Below, piece by piece: positions 60,348 to 64,000 of a stretch of 64,000 bases of DNA. Source of the DNA: Lysinibacillus sphaericus (GTDB lineage Bacteria; Bacillota; Bacilli; Bacillales_A; Planococcaceae); NCBI RefSeq assembly GCF_001629735.1, contig NZ_CP015224.1, positions 2,170,001 through 2,234,000 on the forward strand, given 5' to 3'. Below the pieces are notes generated by a model. The model had not been told where the DNA came from, searched no databases, and was given only the letters and a program-made list of their open reading frames with translations. Made by a program: the position numbers and the translations under genes. The number at the start of each line of letters is the position of its first letter. The stretch's first letter is position 1.

Positions 60348-62387
60348 TTATTGTTTCACTTGATTTTTCTTTCTTTTCCGAAGGCTGACATATAAAATCA
60401 CTGCAATGATCATTATTAATCCTACAAATTCTGCAATTAGGATAAATGAAATTTCTCCTTTTTTATCCGTTTTTACATCATTTTTATTAACGTTTTGATT
60501 TACTGCTACGACAAACTGTCCTTCTTTTGTTTCAATCGCTGCACCTGCTTGCGAATCAGTCTCTTTCAGGTGTGCAAAAAAGTCCCCTTTTACAGAAGCA
60601 TTCTCTAACGTTTGAATCCACAATAACGGCCGCTTTTTCTGCCAGAAGTTCCTAGTCATATAAGCATATTGTCCAATTGCCTCAGGTAAAAAGCCTTGTT
60701 GGATTAACTGCTCCGATGAATGTGGAATATGGGTACCATTTTTGGAAAGCCATTTGAGCTGCTTCATGTCCCCCATGAAAATGACCGCATGCTTTTGTAA
60801 ATCTTCTTCTGTGACGTCTTTGTCATTCATAAGCGTGATGTTAGCCATTTTACCATTCATCATTAATGCTTTATACATTGATACCATCGTGACATCATCC
60901 ATGCTTTCATTATCAGGAACCACCATTAATGTATGATCATGAAAGGAATTCGGAAAATCACGTAGAGTAAAGGTCGGTTCAGCTACATCTTTAGTAATAG
61001 ATAAAGTACTATCACTATCTATATATAACCAATAACGTTCATTCGTCGTTTCACATGGATCCTCTAATTGAAAGCCTGTTACTTCGAACTGAATATCTGT
61101 CATGGATTGTTGATTAAGAACATTGGTTTGAATAGGTAGTAAAGCTTCATACATATCTGTAGTAGTTTGCTTTATCTTTCGTACATCTACCGAGTGTGGG
61201 ACATTATTAATATAAGCAATCAATTCAAGTTTCCGATCGTCATCTTCATAATGGTCCGGTATACTGGCTGATTTCTTTAATATTAATCGCATGACCGCTT
61301 CTTTATTAGCCTCTAATTGTGGCAAGGAAACATAATAACGCGGGGTCATCGTTAATTGACTAGACAATGTTTGGCTTTCAAAGCCAAACTGCTTAAAGGA
61401 AATCGTTGTATCTGAAGTGCTGTCTATTTTCGGTAAATCTTTAATAGCTAATGTATTTCCGATTAATTGCTCGGATAATCTAGACTCTGTTAAAAAGGAT
61501 AATCGTTCCTCAATCGCTTTAGCACTATTAGAAGTCACAGCCAAAATAGGGAGCCGGCGATTGGAATCTGTATTTAGTAATTCCTGTATAGATAATGTCA
61601 TGGTGTCGTCACTAACATTGATTTTAGCTAATACATTTTTAATTAAGCTTGTACTAAATTCCTGTTGTGAGCCTACGATAACAATAGGACCAGACACTTG
61701 ATTGACCGCATCTTCCCGTTGTATCTGTACATTCGTATCACCATGCTCCGATAAATAAGCAGCGAGCTGGTATCCACTATTTAAAGTCGCTCCAGAAGCT
61801 TTCTTTGGTAAAATAACTGTTGTTTCATATCCCTCATAGCCCAAAAATGCAGTTGGATAATTAGCTAAGGTCCATGCAGGGTTCTCCTCGCTAAAGGCGG
61901 AAATGGAAGATAGGATATCGATACGTAACCAATTACCTGCATTACCAGGTGGCACACAAATACCTTCTTTTAAAATCCCATAAAAACTTGCAGTAATCTT
62001 GTGAGTCCCTTTTAATAAAGCCTCTTTCGGAAGATTTACCACAATGTTTTGCTTGAGCGAATCGGCTTTTAATGGCACCGATATAATCGCTACATCATCC
62101 ACTTTTACGGTAAAGGAGGATGGTGCTATAAGTAGCTCTGAATGTTGAATTTGAAAGGTTACCTGCTGGCCATTTTGTTTCACATCATCTACTAGATTAT
62201 AATAAAAATCTCTCGACGAAGAAGGTCCCTGTAATTCAATGGGCTGTGATAATAATGGCTTGTTTTGCTTCTGATTACCTTCTATTGCCATTGTATTATC
62301 ATCTACGGTAATGGTAGCCGCAACAGCGTCGTTTGTAAAACATAAAAAGCCTATAAAAGTAAGTATATAGAAAAATTTGGCTCTCAT
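60348..62387 (-). CDS. BcsB-like exopolysaccharide synthase subunit
   Basis: The 679-residue protein has a signal peptide (~1-23), a large extracellular beta-rich region with two jelly-roll/flavodoxin-like repeats (SFTVKVDDVAIISVPLK; GICVPPGNAGNWLRID; DPCETTNERYWLYIDSDS) and one C-terminal membrane helix (~648-670) followed by a Lys/Arg tail. This matches the cellulose-synthase regulatory subunit BcsB, normally anchored beside the glycosyltransferase. It shares one base with the GT2 gene stop region (overlap at 62387). It probably guides the polymer outside the membrane. Confidence 0.85.
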   Translation of the reverse strand: MRAKFFYILTFIGFLCFTNDAVAATITVDDNTMAIEGNQKQNKPLLSQPIELQGPSSSRDFYYNLVDDVKQNGQQVTFQIQHSELLIAPSSFTVKVDDVAIISVPLKADSLKQNIVVNLPKEALLKGTHKITASFYGILKEGICVPPGNAGNWLRIDILSSISAFSEENPAWTLANYPTAFLGYEGYETTVILPKKASGATLNSGYQLAAYLSEHGDTNVQIQREDAVNQVSGPIVIVGSQQEFSTSLIKNVLAKINVSDDTMTLSIQELLNTDSNRRLPILAVTSNSAKAIEERLSFLTESRLSEQLIGNTLAIKDLPKIDSTSDTTISFKQFGFESQTLSSQLTMTPRYYVSLPQLEANKEAVMRLILKKSASIPDHYEDDDRKLELIAYINNVPHSVDVRKIKQTTTDMYEALLPIQTNVLNQQSMTDIQFEVTGFQLEDPCETTNERYWLYIDSDSTLSITKDVAEPTFTLRDFPNSFHDHTLMVVPDNESMDDVTMVSMYKALMMNGKMANITLMNDKDVTEEDLQKHAVIFMGDMKQLKWLSKNGTHIPHSSEQLIQQGFLPEAIGQYAYMTRNFWQKKRPLLWIQTLENASVKGDFFAHLKETDSQAGAAIETKEGQFVVAVNQNVNKNDVKTDKKGEISFILIAEFVGLIMIIAVILYVSLRKRKKNQVKQ

Positions 62388-63676
62388 TATTCCGCTCCTT
62401 TATCTGTTTGCTTTGAAAATCGTTCAGTTTTATACCATTGCACTTCTTGTCCGGTAAACATGCGCTTTATTTCTAAAAATAATGACCATACGACTAATAC
62501 GATCCACATTTGAGAATAAGTAAAATACATAAGAATGACATATAAAAAATTCTTTTTATTCATTTCAGTTTTTTCAATACTTAAAGTAATCATTACTTCT
62601 CCTAGAAATAGTAAAAAGGCTAGTACCCATAAAACAAGAGCAATATCACCTACGGTTAAACCAATGTCATAAAATAAATTAATAACAAATAAAGCATTGG
62701 ATAAAATAACGCCAAAGAAAAATAAGAAATATGTGAAGAAGAAGTAAAATAAATCAAATATAATACTTTTTCTTTTTAAGGTGAAAAATTGGCTTAAAAA
62801 CTTCAGAACCACATATTGATTGCCCCTTGCCCACCTTGTTCGTTGTTTCCACCAAACTTTTAATGTCTCTGGCTCCTGCTCCCAAGTAATAGCTTTTGGG
62901 AAAAATCGAATATGATAGCCTAAATTATAGACACGGATGGTCAGCTCAGTGTCCTCTGCTAATGCTTTGACATCCCATCCACCTAACTGCTCTAAAACTG
63001 TACGGCGGATTGCAAAATTAGTACCAGGAATGGTCGCTACTTTAAACCACTTCCAACGACCTCCCTGAGCCATCCACTGGAAGCAAATCGTCTCTATATT
63101 AATAAACCTTGTCAACCATGTTTCAGCCGCATTGATGACACGAAACTTCCCTACAGTTGCAGCAGCTTTAGGGTCATTCATGAGACCCATTACTAAATAC
63201 CAAACTGCCATGCGTTCAGGTGTATTATCGGCATCATAGACCACTACAATGTCTCCTGTCGAATCCGCTAACGCAGAATTTAATGCCGAGGATTTACCCT
63301 TCCCTTTGTTCGGCTCCACGGTTTCAATGACTCGCATAAATGGAAACTTTTCAGCATACTGCAAGGCAATATTTCCAGTTTCATCAGAGGAATTATCATT
63401 AATAACAATCACCTCTAATTTATCTTTTGGATAATACAAACGAGACATAGCCCGTAAAGTTTGCTCAATTACGAGTGCTTCATTATGAGCAGGAATAAAA
63501 ACACTGACAGAGGGTACATCGGTCATTTTTTTAGACCATTCATCGATCGGTTTTTCAAATAAACGAAAATGTAAATAGCCTCCCTCCATTAAAAACATAT
63601 GGTAGAGCAGCATAATCCAAATGAGGAAAAGTGAAATAAAAAATAAAAGATTAGCCAGTTGTCTTCCTCTCCTCAA
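62387..63676 (-). CDS. Processive GT2 glycosyltransferase (BcsA-like)
   Basis: It forms a beta-linked polysaccharide from a nucleotide sugar. N-terminal helices (~8-28) precede a GT-2 domain with DNSS (~97), VYDADNT (~150), the acceptor-side AEDTEL (~240) and QRTRWARG (~277-284, the QxxRW motif of processive enzymes). Three or four helices follow (~300-400). At 429 residues it lacks a PilZ domain, so cyclic di-GMP control at this protein is unlikely. It overlaps the upstream gene by 26 nt and the BcsB-like gene by one base. Confidence 0.9.
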   Translation of the reverse strand: MRRGRQLANLLFFISLFLIWIMLLYHMFLMEGGYLHFRLFEKPIDEWSKKMTDVPSVSVFIPAHNEALVIEQTLRAMSRLYYPKDKLEVIVINDNSSDETGNIALQYAEKFPFMRVIETVEPNKGKGKSSALNSALADSTGDIVVVYDADNTPERMAVWYLVMGLMNDPKAAATVGKFRVINAAETWLTRFINIETICFQWMAQGGRWKWFKVATIPGTNFAIRRTVLEQLGGWDVKALAEDTELTIRVYNLGYHIRFFPKAITWEQEPETLKVWWKQRTRWARGNQYVVLKFLSQFFTLKRKSIIFDLFYFFFTYFLFFFGVILSNALFVINLFYDIGLTVGDIALVLWVLAFLLFLGEVMITLSIEKTEMNKKNFLYVILMYFTYSQMWIVLVVWSLFLEIKRMFTGQEVQWYKTERFSKQTDKGAE

Positions 63677-64000
63677 ATAATCTCTTACGCAATGTGATTC
63701 GTAAACGTAAGGTGCTTATAAAAAATAATGTAACAAACAAAGAAACAATAAGGACAAGTACCCATAAAATTAATTCGAATGGCCGTTCATCGAATACAAT
63801 TTTTAAAAGCTCTGTTTTAGAAAAAGTTAGGTCAATGGTCTGTTCACCATCTTTATGTTGGACGATTGTAACATTCTCTGACTTTACTTGTTGGTTTGTT
63901 TGTCGGAAATTCATGAGTTCTAGCTGAGGATGCCCTTTTAGCACATCAACGAGTTCTTGAACATAGGATGCATTTACATAAGCAGGGTATTGAATGCCAA
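63651..64000 (-). CDS. C-terminal part of a membrane protein of the polysaccharide operon
   Basis: The frame is open to the right edge, so the N-terminus lies beyond the window. The visible 116 residues start GIQYPAYVNASYVQELVDVL, have a polar stretch and one membrane helix (~residues 76-98 of the visible part) with a short Arg-rich tail. The family is not clear; a polysaccharide deacetylase-like or similar extracellular enzyme with a C-terminal anchor would suit the operon. It overlaps the GT2 gene by 26 nt. Confidence 0.65.
   Translation of the reverse strand, partial: GIQYPAYVNASYVQELVDVLKGHPQLELMNFRQTNQQVKSENVTIVQHKDGEQTIDLTFSKTELLKIVFDERPFELILWVLVLIVSLFVTLFFISTLRLRITLRKRLFEERKTTG

Overview
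The window is a stretch of low-GC Bacillaceae chromosome, most likely Lysinibacillus or a close relative. Supporting this are strong AGGAGG ribosome binding sites, T-box and glycine riboswitch leaders, a full comG operon, LtaS, YqgQ/YqgY/YqgW-type small proteins, and a gene order (comG - yqgX - yqgQ/yqgN - rpmG - pst - pbpA - sodA - yqgC - yqgB - yqfZ - ispG - yqfW) that follows the Bacillus subtilis yqg/yqf region. No rRNA, tRNA, CRISPR array, complete prophage or intact insertion sequence was seen. The species assignment is inference from gene content.

Region 1 (1-12.5 kb, all minus strand) is the unusual part. A Ser/Thr kinase gene with its own terminator is followed by a long AT-rich leader with a near-consensus promoter. 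Then come a 722-residue protein, a 141-residue protein, a strong stem-loop, a J-domain protein, two FHA proteins, an active-looking PP2C phosphatase, a PP2C-like protein that has lost its metal ligands and carries a membrane segment plus repeats, two unrecognised proteins, and an Hsp70/actin-fold ATPase that runs off the left edge. Kinase, phosphatase and FHA proteins beside candidate sheath and tube proteins recall the accessory set of type VI secretion and other contractile injection systems. This is the best candidate for an undescribed system, but the sheath/tube reading is inference.

Region 2 (12.6-33 kb) is core metabolism and competence: gcvT-gcvPA-gcvPB under a tandem glycine riboswitch; aroK; comGA-GG with a candidate ComK site; a Cys-rich HTH regulator; yqgY, yqgX, yqgW; tyrosyl-tRNA synthetase under a Tyr T-box; ltaS; yqgN-yqgQ; rpmG; two small membrane-anchored proteins; and trpE-trpG under a Trp T-box, with no other trp genes nearby.

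Region 3 (33-48 kb) centres on phosphate and the envelope: a VWA-like protein, pstSCAB-phoU under a four-repeat PhoP box, pbpA, sodA, a DUF456 protein, a Na/phosphate cotransporter with a PhoU-like tail, yqgB, yqfZ, ispG and yqfW.

Region 4 (48-60 kb) holds mixed genes: a lipoprotein, a MerR regulator that appears to start at ATT with a perfect dyad over its promoter, a CNNM/CBS protein, an XRE regulator, a PP1-like phosphatase, heme O synthase, an esterase, a TPR protein, a membrane thioredoxin, a YhgE/Pip exporter-like protein, a PCYCGC lipoprotein and an IS1182-type transposase remnant.

Region 5 (60.3-64 kb, minus strand) is an exopolysaccharide operon: a C-terminal fragment of a membrane protein, a BcsA-like GT2 glycosyltransferase and a BcsB-like protein. 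It continues past the right edge.
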